Origin: CAZWRK01 sp964635875
Lineage (GTDB): Bacteria > Pseudomonadota > Gammaproteobacteria > Burkholderiales > Aquaspirillaceae
Direction of reading: 5' to 3'
Length of the DNA: 45,462 bases
NCBI GenBank assembly: GCA_964635875.1
Contig: CAZWRK010000016.1
Span: 1-45,462, forward strand
Shown: one piece after another, positions 8,432 through 16,042 of the stretch
How the letters are laid out: each line of letters begins with the position of its first letter
How positions within the stretch are numbered: the first letter of the stretch is position 1
Program-made: the position numbers and the translations under genes
Notes under the pieces: model-generated
The model's input: only the letters and a program-made list of their open reading frames with translations
Told to the model about the DNA's origin: nothing
Databases searched by the model: none

Positions 8432-9157
8432 ATGCAGTCGAGAAAGGGACCCATCACCATCACGGCCGGCGAAGCTATGGAGGTCAACCGTCGCACCAAG
8501 TTCAACGGTACGAACTGGGTCTACGCCGACGTGGAAGATCACCACGCGGTGACGGCGGAATCCGCTCTCGCCGCCGGCGACATCATACCCGCTGTCCCGC
8601 GCGGGCGTGAAGGCACAATCGTTCTGGTGGCGTCCGGCGCCATCACGGCAGGGGCCAAGTGCTATCCGGCTGCGGACGGCAAGATCACCGCGACGGTTCA
8701 GCACAAGCCGGTGGCCGTGGCTCTCGAAGCCGCCAGTGCGGACGGCGACGAGATCGAATGCCTGCTGCTGCAGGATCGCTCCCTGGTCGCGGCTCGCAGC
8801 GCCGAACTCGATCACGCCGATTTCACCGATGGCGGCAGCACGGCCGGTTCGAAGGACACCGGGATCGACATTCCCGCGGGCGCGACCGTGGTCGGTTGGG
8901 AAGCCAGCGTCACCGAAGCCTTCGCGGGCGACACGACGGGGACGGTCGAAGTCGGCGATGCGGGCGACCCGGACCGCTTCAACGGCACGACCGATCCCAG
9001 CGTCTATACCACGGGCCTGAAGACCAGCGAGCCGCCCGCCGGAAATGGCCACTGTCCCACCGCGGTCGATGTCCTGGTCAAGATCACCGGCACGTCCGAC
9101 TGGGGCAATGTCACCGCCGGCAAGCTGTACCTGACGGTTTTCTACCTGGAACCGTAA
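8432..9157 (+). CDS. Capsid decoration protein (DUF2190-like N-terminus)
   Basis: A 241-residue protein. The ATG at 8432 follows AGGAAAGGAAA with correct spacing. The first ~110 residues, with an ITAGEAMEVNRRTKF start, a GTIVLVASGAITAGAKCYPAADGKI core and a repeated hydrophobic-Gly pattern, look like the DUF2190/gpD-type decoration fold that caps trimer axes of the shell. The last ~120 residues form a separate beta-rich domain (TDGGSTAGSKDTGIDIPAG onward), probably a surface-exposed extension. Position between protease/scaffold and capsid genes matches lambda gpD. Confidence 0.75.
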   Translation: MQSRKGPITITAGEAMEVNRRTKFNGTNWVYADVEDHHAVTAESALAAGDIIPAVPRGREGTIVLVASGAITAGAKCYPAADGKITATVQHKPVAVALEAASADGDEIECLLLQDRSLVAARSAELDHADFTDGGSTAGSKDTGIDIPAGATVVGWEASVTEAFAGDTTGTVEVGDAGDPDRFNGTTDPSVYTTGLKTSEPPAGNGHCPTAVDVLVKITGTSDWGNVTAGKLYLTVFYLEP

Positions 9158-9169
9158 CCAAGTCCCGCA

Positions 9170-9196
9170 CGGAGGCGGGCAAAGGGCCCGCCTCCG
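9170..9196 (+). promoter_or_regulatory. Perfect GC-rich hairpin between decoration and capsid genes
   Basis: Arms CGGAGGCGGGC (9170-9180) and GCCCGCCTCCG (9186-9196) with a 5-base loop. No T-tract follows, so it could be an RNA-stability or partial-termination element that tunes capsid gene expression. Confidence 0.6.
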
Positions 9197-9260
9197 AATC
9201 TTCACCGGAGCGCGGCGGGCCATGATGGCCTGACCGATTCGTAAGAAAGGAAACGGAATC

Positions 9261-10247
9261 ATGAGTCCCAGCAATGCCCTGCAGCGCCCCGACCTCGGCG
9301 CATCCCTGGAAGAGTACGATGTGCTCGCCGATCGTGCGGGCTACATCGCCGACAAGGTCGCGCCCTCGATCGATGTGGCCCAGCAGACCGCGAACATCGG
9401 GCGGCTCCCGCTGGAAGCCCTGCTCTTTCAGCGCAATACCAAGCGCGCGCCTGGTTCCCCGTACTCGCGCGGCAATTACAAGTTCGAAGATTTCAGCTAC
9501 GCCACCGCTGAAAACGGCACGGAGGAAACGGTCGATGACCGCTTGGCCAAGATCTATCGGCGCTACATCGACGCCGAACAGGTCGCGACCAAGCGTGCTC
9601 AGGGCGTCATCCTGCGCAACCGCGAAGGTCGCGTGGCGAGCATGCTCTTCAACACCGGTACATGGACCGGCCCGACCCTCACCACCGGCGTCACGAACGA
9701 ATGGGACGATTTCACGGCCGCCACGCCCTTCGCGGATGTGCAGGCTGCCGTCCTGAAGGTCTTCAACGCCACCGGGCTTTCCTGCAACGCCCTGATTCTG
9801 AACTCGGAAGTCTTCAAGAACCTGGTTCAGTGCCAGGACATCATCACCCGCGCCGTCGATCTGGGCCTGATCCAGACGCGCAACGAACTCGACAACCTGA
9901 CGGCCCAGATGATCGCGCGCCTGCTCTTCCCCGACGTTCCGGACGCGATGATCGTCGTGGCGGGCGGCGTCAAGAACGGGGCCAACACCGGTCAGACGGC
10001 CAGCCCGGCCCGCATCTGGAACGGCGAATACGCGATGGTCGCGCGCATCGCCCGTTCAAACGACCCGCAGGAACCCTGCGTCGCGCGCAGCTTCCACTAC
10101 ACCGAAGACGGCAGCAGCCTGGATGGCACCGTCGAAACCTATCGCGAGGAAAGCATTCGCGGCGACGTGGTCCGCGTGCGTCACGAGACCGCCGAAGTCG
10201 TGATGTACAAGGAAGCCGCGCACCTGCTCAGCAACATCACCACGTAA
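9261..10247 (+). CDS. Major capsid protein
   Basis: A 328-residue protein of the gpE-like/HK97-fold group. It has an N-terminal arm, an extended loop with basic and aromatic residues (RNTKRAPGSPYSRGNYKFED, about 54-73), a helical spine with many Arg (KIYRRYIDAEQVATKRAQGV), and a C-terminal beta-rich portion ending in a VVMYKEAAHLL strand-helix. It follows the decoration gene and is flanked on both sides by strong hairpins. The ribosome site AGAAAGGAAA precedes ATG 9261. It forms the icosahedral shell. Confidence 0.88.
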   Translation: MSPSNALQRPDLGASLEEYDVLADRAGYIADKVAPSIDVAQQTANIGRLPLEALLFQRNTKRAPGSPYSRGNYKFEDFSYATAENGTEETVDDRLAKIYRRYIDAEQVATKRAQGVILRNREGRVASMLFNTGTWTGPTLTTGVTNEWDDFTAATPFADVQAAVLKVFNATGLSCNALILNSEVFKNLVQCQDIITRAVDLGLIQTRNELDNLTAQMIARLLFPDVPDAMIVVAGGVKNGANTGQTASPARIWNGEYAMVARIARSNDPQEPCVARSFHYTEDGSSLDGTVETYREESIRGDVVRVRHETAEVVMYKEAAHLLSNITT

Positions 10248-10260
10248 GCCACCGCTCGAA

Positions 10261-10295
10261 GCCTCGGGGAGCGAACTCCCCGAGGCCTTTCTCTT
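10261..10295 (+). terminator. Probable terminator after the capsid gene
   Basis: A perfect 11-bp stem GCCTCGGGGAG (10261-10271)/CTCCCCGAGGC (10276-10286) with a CGAA tetraloop is followed by a pyrimidine-rich CTTTCTCTT. The T-tract is imperfect, so termination may be partial and allow read-through to downstream genes. Confidence 0.65.
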
Positions 10296-10340
10296 GGGTT
10301 TTCACGCGGTCAACGCCCGCGCCTGCTGGAGAAGCAAATC

Positions 10341-11048
10341 ATGAGACGCGTACCCGCTCCCAACGCGACCCGCAACAACGTGGCCGAGGAAGTCATCGGC
10401 AACAAGGCCGATGCCGCTGTGACGTCCGTTGGCGTGACCGCGTCGATCATCGCCTACCTCAAGGGCATCCTCACCTGGCTCGGCGTCGCCACGGCCGATG
10501 CAACCGCCAACACCACCTCCGCCGATGTGATCGGCAACAAGACCGACGCCAAAGTCAACGCGGTCGGCACCACGAAGAGCCTGGTGGCCTACGCAAAAGG
10601 CATTCTGGGCTACTGCGTCCCCCAGGTCCTTACGGGCGAATGCGACATTGACGACAGCGTACAGAACGAAAGCTCCGCGTATGTCCCGATCCTCACCATC
10701 GCGCCTGCCGCCGGCGCGCCTCTCCGAAACGTCAAGGTCGTGCTCGACCTGGCAAAGGCCACGACCGGCTTCGCGGCGGTCGAAAGCACTGCGACCATCA
10801 ATTTCCGAATCGCCCGCAAGGTCGATGGCACCAACTGGCGTGGCGGTAATCCGGTCCTCTCGGCGGCCCTCAGCGGCACCCTTGCGGCTGGTCGTTCCGT
10901 CGAAATTGACGTGGGGTCCGTCGGACCCACCGAACAGGCCCGAATCGAATACATCATGTCGGCCGATGCGACAGCCGACATGGAACTGCCCTACGCGATC
11001 AACTACGAGGGTATGACCGCTCCCACCGTGACAGCCGTCGCGGCGTAA
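10341..11048 (+). CDS. Structural-region protein with two IGNK repeats
   Basis: A 235-residue protein of unknown role. Two 28-residue repeats at residues 17-44 and 62-89 share the pattern VIGNK-D-A-V-VG-T-S-AY-KGIL. The remaining ~145 residues are beta-rich and end in an Ala/Thr-rich tail. Similar short IGNK-type repeats occur in phage virion proteins, so a capsid fibre or surface protein made in quantity is plausible. It lies in the head region, separated from its neighbours by GC-rich hairpins. No ribosome site stronger than GGAGAAGCAAATC is seen. Confidence 0.65.
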   Translation: MRRVPAPNATRNNVAEEVIGNKADAAVTSVGVTASIIAYLKGILTWLGVATADATANTTSADVIGNKTDAKVNAVGTTKSLVAYAKGILGYCVPQVLTGECDIDDSVQNESSAYVPILTIAPAAGAPLRNVKVVLDLAKATTGFAAVESTATINFRIARKVDGTNWRGGNPVLSAALSGTLAAGRSVEIDVGSVGPTEQARIEYIMSADATADMELPYAINYEGMTAPTVTAVAA

Positions 11049-11055
11049 GAACCAG

Positions 11056-11092
11056 CCGGGGCTCCGGAGCCAGCAAGGTTTCGGAGCCCCGG
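11056..11092 (+). promoter_or_regulatory. Perfect 11-bp GC-rich hairpin
   Basis: Arms CCGGGGCTCCG (11056-11066) and CGGAGCCCCGG (11082-11092) with a 15-base loop and no following T-tract. It is the third such perfect GC-rich hairpin after a head-region gene. Confidence 0.6.
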
Positions 11093-11125
11093 GAATCCAT
11101 AGAACCAAGAATCGAGGAATGGACC

Positions 11126-11632
11126 ATGAAACTCTTGAACCTCCTCCTGTGGCAGCCGCGATCCCATCGGCAGAATGCTGCCTTGGCAGCGGGCTCGCTG
11201 GTCTTCCTGCTTGCTGTTTTCGTGGTGCTGATGCTCAGCCGTTCGGGAGACGCAGCGGCCGATAGCGATCTGCGGGACGCGAGCGCCAAGCCCTGGCAGG
11301 TGCTCACGGTCACGACCTCCGCGGCCACCAAGGTCGTCTTCCCGGACAACGATGTTCAGATCGTCCATCTGGGGATTCAGAATGATGGTTCCACGGCGAG
11401 CGCCAGTGGCGATTACATCGTCGTCATGCGCGAAAAGACGGAGGCCGGCGCAGCAGTCTCGATGGCCGCCAACCTCAACGACGGGATTAAGCTTCCGATC
11501 TTCGGACCAGGTTCCGCAACCATCCGAGCGACCGACGTACCGGCTGGTACCGATGGGCCTCACGAAATTCAGATTCAGGCGGTGGGGCATGGAGCCAAGG
11601 TGCTGATTATCCGCGGGATCCGGTCCAAGTAA
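11126..11632 (+). CDS. Single-pass membrane-anchored protein of unknown function
   Basis: A 168-residue protein with a basic N-terminus (RSHRQ) and one strong transmembrane segment at about 19-38, followed by a soluble beta-rich domain with VVFPDNDVQIVHLGIQNDG and a closing VLIIRGIRSK strand. Topology would place the domain outside the cytoplasmic membrane; the segment could also act as an uncleaved signal. The ribosome site GAGGAATGG precedes the ATG. It is the first gene of the membrane/secreted block between head and tail genes. Confidence 0.7.
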   Translation: MKLLNLLLWQPRSHRQNAALAAGSLVFLLAVFVVLMLSRSGDAAADSDLRDASAKPWQVLTVTTSAATKVVFPDNDVQIVHLGIQNDGSTASASGDYIVVMREKTEAGAAVSMAANLNDGIKLPIFGPGSATIRATDVPAGTDGPHEIQIQAVGHGAKVLIIRGIRSK

Positions 11633-11675
11633 GGCCCGGTAATTCGTAACCCTCTTTCGCTTGGGAATGGAAACC

Positions 11676-13211
11676 ATGGATACCAAATTTCGAACGCTGA
11701 ATCTGGTTGTGGCGGCGGTGCTGCTGCTGCTTGCGGGGCTTGCGCGCGCGGGCGAAGCGCCGGGCTACAGCTTTCCGCCCTCGGGCGGCGGCGGCTCCGG
11801 CACGATCAGCAGCGGGACGACCGACTATCTGCCGAAGTACACGGGCGCTACGACCCTTGGGGATTCGACGCTGAGCGACGACGGCGGCGGCGAGTTTACG
11901 TGGCATTGGGGTGGCGGGAATATCGTGCGCTGGTCGGCGGCCAATCTTGCCAAGCCGGAATATTACTACTATCCGGCCATGGGCAATTACTCGCTGTTCA
12001 ACACCATCGGCGTGCTCGCGCCTTCGGTTTCGTGGAACGGCGGGAACCGGCTGGCGGGCGTGGCGGTTTCGGCTCCGACGTTTTCGAGCGGCAGCGTCAC
12101 GACCAACGTCGCGACCATCAATACCACGGCGGCGCATGGGCTCACGACGGGCGACATTGTCACGGTTAGCGGCAGTACCGGTGTGACGGTGGACGGAACG
12201 TTCAAAATCACGGTCGTGGATTCGGATACGTTCACCTATGCGATCACGGTCGGAAATGGCACGATCACGGCGGCGACGATTACGCCTGTTGGCCAACTCC
12301 AGTTAGGCGGAGCGGTTTCCTCCCCGCCCACGAGTCCCCTGAGCATTGGCGGCGCTACGACGATCACGGGTAGCGCGGACGTGGTGCAATTGACGGTGAA
12401 GGCGAATGGGACGCAAACGGCCCACATCCAGGAATGGAAAAACACCACAGGAAGTACGGTTGCTTACGTGCAAGAAGATCAGGGCGGCGGATTTTTCGGA
12501 AACGTTAACCTTTTTAATGGTACTACAAGCGACAGTTACGGACATTACAGTTTAGGAAATCCTGGGCTTAAATTAGGCAACGACCAAAGTATTAATTGGT
12601 CCAACGACGCCAGTGCAACGGGTACTCTAGATACCGGCCTAGCCCGTAGCGCGGCCGGTCAGGTTAAGGTCACGGACGGCAGCACGGGCGGCGGCTCGCT
12701 GGTCTTCCCTCAGCTTGCCGCGAAGCCCACGCTGGGCAGCAACCAGGGCGCGATCTATTCCAAGGACGTGGCGGGCACGGCGGAAGTCTTCGTCGAGGAC
12801 GAAGCGGGCAACGAGACGCAGATCAGCCCGCATGCGAAAGACTGCCCGGCGAAGTTCGCCGACGACCAGCCGCAGGACATTGTCTACCACCACACCAACG
12901 CCTATCTCGGCACCGACGAATGGATTCGGCTCTCGGCCATGGCGCGCGCGCTGGAAAAGCTCGAAGGCAAGCCCGGCGCATACCTGATCGCGAACCCCAC
13001 GCCCATCAAAAAGGCCGACTGGGCCGCCGACCAGCAGAAACTCCAGGACCAATACGACGCCGCGCGCGCGAAGGAAGCCAAGGCGGCGGCCGACTTCAAC
13101 GCGCTGCCCGCGAAGGCTCGCACGGGCAAGAGCGCGCCCGTGGTGCGGCCGGCGAAGGACATCCGCAAGCCCTGCCCGGAATGGATGAAGGCGGCGCAGG
13201 GCGCGAAGTAG
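11676..13211 (+). CDS. Secreted fibre/adhesin-like protein
   Basis: A 511-residue protein. Residues 1-26 form a clean signal peptide (basic start, VVAAVLLLLAGLA core, ARA cleavage site). A Gly/Ser/Thr-rich beta-repeat body follows, typical of tail fibres and surface adhesins, including an HGLTTGDIVTVSG motif. The C-terminal ~90 residues are helical and Lys/Ala-rich. The stretch coded by about 12430-12645 is much richer in A and T than its surroundings and looks like an inserted mosaic segment, often the receptor-binding part in fibres. A signal peptide on a phage fibre-like protein is odd: it may act at the host surface rather than in the virion. Starts at 11661 (TTG) or 11667 are also possible. 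Confidence 0.65.
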   Translation: MDTKFRTLNLVVAAVLLLLAGLARAGEAPGYSFPPSGGGGSGTISSGTTDYLPKYTGATTLGDSTLSDDGGGEFTWHWGGGNIVRWSAANLAKPEYYYYPAMGNYSLFNTIGVLAPSVSWNGGNRLAGVAVSAPTFSSGSVTTNVATINTTAAHGLTTGDIVTVSGSTGVTVDGTFKITVVDSDTFTYAITVGNGTITAATITPVGQLQLGGAVSSPPTSPLSIGGATTITGSADVVQLTVKANGTQTAHIQEWKNTTGSTVAYVQEDQGGGFFGNVNLFNGTTSDSYGHYSLGNPGLKLGNDQSINWSNDASATGTLDTGLARSAAGQVKVTDGSTGGGSLVFPQLAAKPTLGSNQGAIYSKDVAGTAEVFVEDEAGNETQISPHAKDCPAKFADDQPQDIVYHHTNAYLGTDEWIRLSAMARALEKLEGKPGAYLIANPTPIKKADWAADQQKLQDQYDAARAKEAKAAADFNALPAKARTGKSAPVVRPAKDIRKPCPEWMKAAQGAK

Positions 13212-13249
13212 CCGAGATCAGCGGTCAGGGAACGGCAACGGAGGACGGC

Positions 13250-13657
13250 ATGGGCAACCACGATGCGCCTACCCCGGTCCGCGGCAGCACGGCGGTCAGC
13301 ATCCGGCAGAGCGGCGATCAGATCTGGGCCTTCCTGGGCAAGCATTTCTTCTCGATGCTGCTCACGGCCTTCGTCGCGCTCGCGTGGGGCGTCGTGGATT
13401 CGAAGCACGCCGAAGCCATCACGAAGATCGAAGAACAGAAGGTGGAAGACGCGAAGCAGTTCGAGGCCCTCCGCGCCGACATCCGCGAACTCCAGAAGGA
13501 CAAGATCATCCTGGCCGACCGCTTCGCGCGCATCGAGACCACCATGGGGCAGCTCCTGAACGAAGTGAAGGAACTCCGCGCCGACCTTCGCCGGCGGGAT
13601 CGCGCGGACCTTTCGACCTCGCCGGGCATCAAGTGGAGCGAAGCCGCCACGCCATGA
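13250..13657 (+). CDS. Membrane-anchored coiled-coil protein (holin or inner-spanin-like?)
   Basis: A 135-residue protein with one transmembrane segment at about 27-49 and a long charged coiled coil at ~52-115 (KIEEQKVEDAKQFEALRADI). The ribosome site GGAGGA lies just before ATG 13250. The stop overlaps the next start as ATGA. One membrane helix followed by a coiled coil, directly before a lipoprotein gene, is the architecture of an inner-spanin/outer-spanin pair. However, the following lipoprotein is much longer than known outer spanins, so this remains a suggestion. A holin-like role is the alternative. Confidence 0.7.
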   Translation: MGNHDAPTPVRGSTAVSIRQSGDQIWAFLGKHFFSMLLTAFVALAWGVVDSKHAEAITKIEEQKVEDAKQFEALRADIRELQKDKIILADRFARIETTMGQLLNEVKELRADLRRRDRADLSTSPGIKWSEAATP

Positions 13658-14505
13658 CCGTGCGCCTGGCCTTCCCCCTGCTCTTGGCCTGCGCGCTCGC
13701 GGGCTGCGGAGATGCTCCGCATCAGGGCCGGCAGGAAGTGGACTTCGGCAGGGAACCAGCCCACAAGAAAACCAGCCCACCAGCCAACCACGCCCCTCTC
13801 GTGGACCTCGAACCGCGCAGCTCGGGCGAACTCCCCGCGGCCCTGGCCTCGCTCGAGAAGCGCATCGTCGAGACCCAGCAGAGCAACAACGCGACCCAGC
13901 AGAGCCTCAGCGGCCTTGGCCTGCAGCTCGGCAAGGTGGCCGAAAAGGTGGACGCCTCGCTCGTGAAGGTCGAAGCCAACCTGCAGCAGACCGTGCAGGC
14001 CCACGCGAACCTCAACGCCCAGGCCGTCGCGAACCTTCGCACCGAACTCCGCGCGGAACTCTCCAACGAGATCCAGGCGACGGCCAGCGCGCAAGCCACG
14101 GCCAATGCGAAGCTCGAAGCGCAGCTTCAGGCGCTCGCGCAGGCCCAGGGCGCCGCCCAGATGGCCCTGAACGCGCGGCTCGAACAGACCACGAACAACC
14201 TCAACGCCGGCCGCGACAACATCCAGTTCACGCCCGAGATGGCCCATGTCTTCATCGCCATGCTCGAGCAAGTGGCGGAGATCGTCGGGATCGTGGTCGG
14301 GGTCGTGATCGGATTGGTAACGGCGCTAAGCGTGATGTCCACCCGTAATGTCCGCATCCTCGCGATCGAGAATTTCAAGTCCATCAAGGTCCTCGCCGAC
14401 ATGGCGGTAAAGGTCGACGGAGACCCCAGCAAAGGCAGCACGCGCCGCATCCAGCCGCCGCTTCCCCCCGGCCTCAAACCTCAGGAGTTATCCCATGGTC
14501 GCTAA
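13654..14505 (+). CDS. Lipoprotein with coiled coil and C-terminal membrane helix
   Basis: A 283-residue protein. Residues 1-18 are a signal peptidase II signal with lipobox LAGC (Cys18). Residues ~60-185 are Ala/Gln/Asn-rich with heptad character (coiled coil). A strong transmembrane helix lies at ~205-229, followed by a basic tail. Carrying both a lipid anchor and a C-terminal membrane helix, it could bridge two membranes or two faces of the envelope. This is unusual for phage proteins; lysis (spanin-type fusion) or superinfection exclusion are candidate roles. It starts in an ATGA overlap and overlaps the next gene by 11 bases. Confidence 0.72.
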   Translation: MTVRLAFPLLLACALAGCGDAPHQGRQEVDFGREPAHKKTSPPANHAPLVDLEPRSSGELPAALASLEKRIVETQQSNNATQQSLSGLGLQLGKVAEKVDASLVKVEANLQQTVQAHANLNAQAVANLRTELRAELSNEIQATASAQATANAKLEAQLQALAQAQGAAQMALNARLEQTTNNLNAGRDNIQFTPEMAHVFIAMLEQVAEIVGIVVGVVIGLVTALSVMSTRNVRILAIENFKSIKVLADMAVKVDGDPSKGSTRRIQPPLPPGLKPQELSHGR

Positions 14506-14989
14506 GCCTCTGTATCTGCCCGTTACCTTTCTCGCGCTGCTGCTGGGCCTCGGCCTGTGTAGTTGCGGCAAGAAGGTCAGCAAGGAAGCCGCTGGCCTGC
14601 TGGCCACGACGGCCCTCGCGGCCAAGGAACGCGCCATCACCTTCGCGGCGGTGGCTCCGCAGCTTCACGCCAAGGCCAAGCCCGAAGAGCCCGGGGTTCA
14701 GCGCTTTGCCGGCGCGCACGCGCAGCGTCTGGCCGCGCAGGCCAAGGCCCTCGCGGACTTCAACGAGGCGCTGTCCAAGGACGAACTCGACAAGAGCACC
14801 ATCCGGCAGATAGGGAGCCTGGCCGAAAGCGCCAAGGCGTCGGCCGAGAACTTCCGCGCGCTGACCCCCAAGGTCGATTGGAAGTGGCCCGAATTCTCCG
14901 AGACGCACCAGGCGGCGCTCGACCTGCAGGCACAGCAGCTCGCGCAGCTTTACGAAGCGGTGAAGCCGAAGGAAAAGCCTGCACCCTGA
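14495..14989 (+). CDS. Small lipoprotein
   Basis: A 164-residue protein with a lipoprotein signal peptide (hydrophobic core TFLALLLGLGL, lipobox LCSC, Cys24). The mature part is mainly helical and Ala/Lys-rich and ends in KPKEKPAP. The ribosome site AGGAG (14483-14487) precedes the ATG, inside the end of the previous gene. Two consecutive lipoprotein genes suggest a joint envelope function. No family recognised. Confidence 0.72.
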   Translation: MVAKPLYLPVTFLALLLGLGLCSCGKKVSKEAAGLLATTALAAKERAITFAAVAPQLHAKAKPEEPGVQRFAGAHAQRLAAQAKALADFNEALSKDELDKSTIRQIGSLAESAKASAENFRALTPKVDWKWPEFSETHQAALDLQAQQLAQLYEAVKPKEKPAP

Positions 14990-15032
14990 AGTCTGCCCTT
15001 CCCCTGCCCTGTTTGTTGAAAGGACTCGACCT

Positions 15033-15407
15033 ATGGACATGACCAACCTCAACCAGGCCGCCTCGAATCTGAAAGGCCTGCTCGACAAGGAAGCCATGGC
15101 CTGGCTTGACGGCAACCGCCAAGCCCTCGTGACGTTCACAGAGGATCAGGTCAAGGCCATCTTCGAAGACGTGGTTTTCGAGCACATCGCGATTCCGGAC
15201 CTTCCGCCGAACGCTTCGGCCGATGCCGTCGCGGATCGCGAGGAACTTTGCCTGCGCAAGGATCAGGCCGCGCAGCTCTTTGCGGCCGCGAAGCTGAAGC
15301 ATGCCGAACTCTCGGCCGAACTTCGCAGCAAGGCGATCGGGGTGCTGGCCAAGGTGGCCGGTGGCGTGGCGGGACTGGGGCTGACGCTTCTGAAGGGCGT
15401 GGCGTAA
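15033..15407 (+). CDS. Hypothetical protein with C-terminal hydrophobic helix
   Basis: A 124-residue mostly helical protein whose last ~22 residues (Ala/Gly/Val/Leu-rich, VLAKVAGGVAGLGLTLLKGV) could insert in or associate with a membrane. GAAAGGA precedes ATG 15033 (alternative ATG 15039). It is the last gene of the membrane/lipoprotein block. No family recognised. Confidence 0.68.
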   Translation: MDMTNLNQAASNLKGLLDKEAMAWLDGNRQALVTFTEDQVKAIFEDVVFEHIAIPDLPPNASADAVADREELCLRKDQAAQLFAAAKLKHAELSAELRSKAIGVLAKVAGGVAGLGLTLLKGVA

Positions 15408-15427
15408 CAGGCCCGCTGGGAGATTTC

Positions 15428-15610
15428 ATGCCGCAGACCCAGTTCCTGAGCCACAACCCTTCCCGCCGCGAGCGGACCATCGGGTATTGCAACACCTGCA
15501 AGACATCGACCGATCACCTGAAGGAAGCCGGACAGGCAGATTTTAAATGCGTGCCCTGCGAAGAACGCCGCAAGAAACTTGCCGCGCAGCAGCAGGCGGG
15601 AGGCATCTGA
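15428..15610 (+). CDS. Small zinc-ribbon protein
   Basis: A 60-residue protein with two CxxC pairs (Cys21/Cys24 and Cys41/Cys44), a zinc-ribbon pattern, and a basic C-terminus. GGGAGA stands before the ATG. The frame continues open upstream to 15248, but that part shadows the preceding gene. Role unknown; such small zinc-binding proteins often touch nucleic acid or partner proteins. Confidence 0.65.
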   Translation: MPQTQFLSHNPSRRERTIGYCNTCKTSTDHLKEAGQADFKCVPCEERRKKLAAQQQAGGI

Positions 15611-15613
15611 ACC

Positions 15614-16042
15614 GTGGCCGATGCATTCGCCGACATGTTAATCGGTATCCTCGACGACGCGCAGTGGCGCGAGACGGTCAGTTACGTCCCGTCCGGGGAC
15701 GTCGAAAAGAACCGCGTTGAAGACGTGAATGTCCTTGTCCGTCGCGATGAGCCGGCCATTCAGAATCAGGATGTGAAGGGAAAATTCACGGACCACAAAT
15801 TCACCCTGAAGGTCCTGAAGACAGTGCATGCCACCCATAAAGGCATCGTCTCACCTGCGATCGGCGATACCTGGAAACTTCCGGTTTCGCGGCAGGTGGA
15901 CGGCGAAGACCCCGAGGATGGCACGTATCTGGACGGCTGGAAAGCCGGCGCGCCGCGCGCGGCGCGTGGGCACTGGCTGATCCCCGTGACCCTGCGCGTC
16001 TATGAGACCAGCGGCGGCAAGCGCATGGGGGGTGCGGGATGA
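15614..16042 (+). CDS. Putative head-tail connector/head closure protein (GTG start)
   Basis: A 142-residue beta-rich protein. GTG 15614 follows GGGAGG at proper distance. Its size and place, first in the run connector - completion - tail tube, fit a head-closure (stopper) protein, but no sequence signature was recognised. Its stop overlaps the next start (ATGA-type coupling at 16039). Confidence 0.65.
   Translation: MADAFADMLIGILDDAQWRETVSYVPSGDVEKNRVEDVNVLVRRDEPAIQNQDVKGKFTDHKFTLKVLKTVHATHKGIVSPAIGDTWKLPVSRQVDGEDPEDGTYLDGWKAGAPRAARGHWLIPVTLRVYETSGGKRMGGAG

Noticed and set aside
13250..14505. Naming the TM-coil/lipoprotein pair as Rz/Rz1
   Set aside because: Architecture is similar, but the lipoprotein is far longer and has its own C-terminal membrane helix, so a gene name is not justified.
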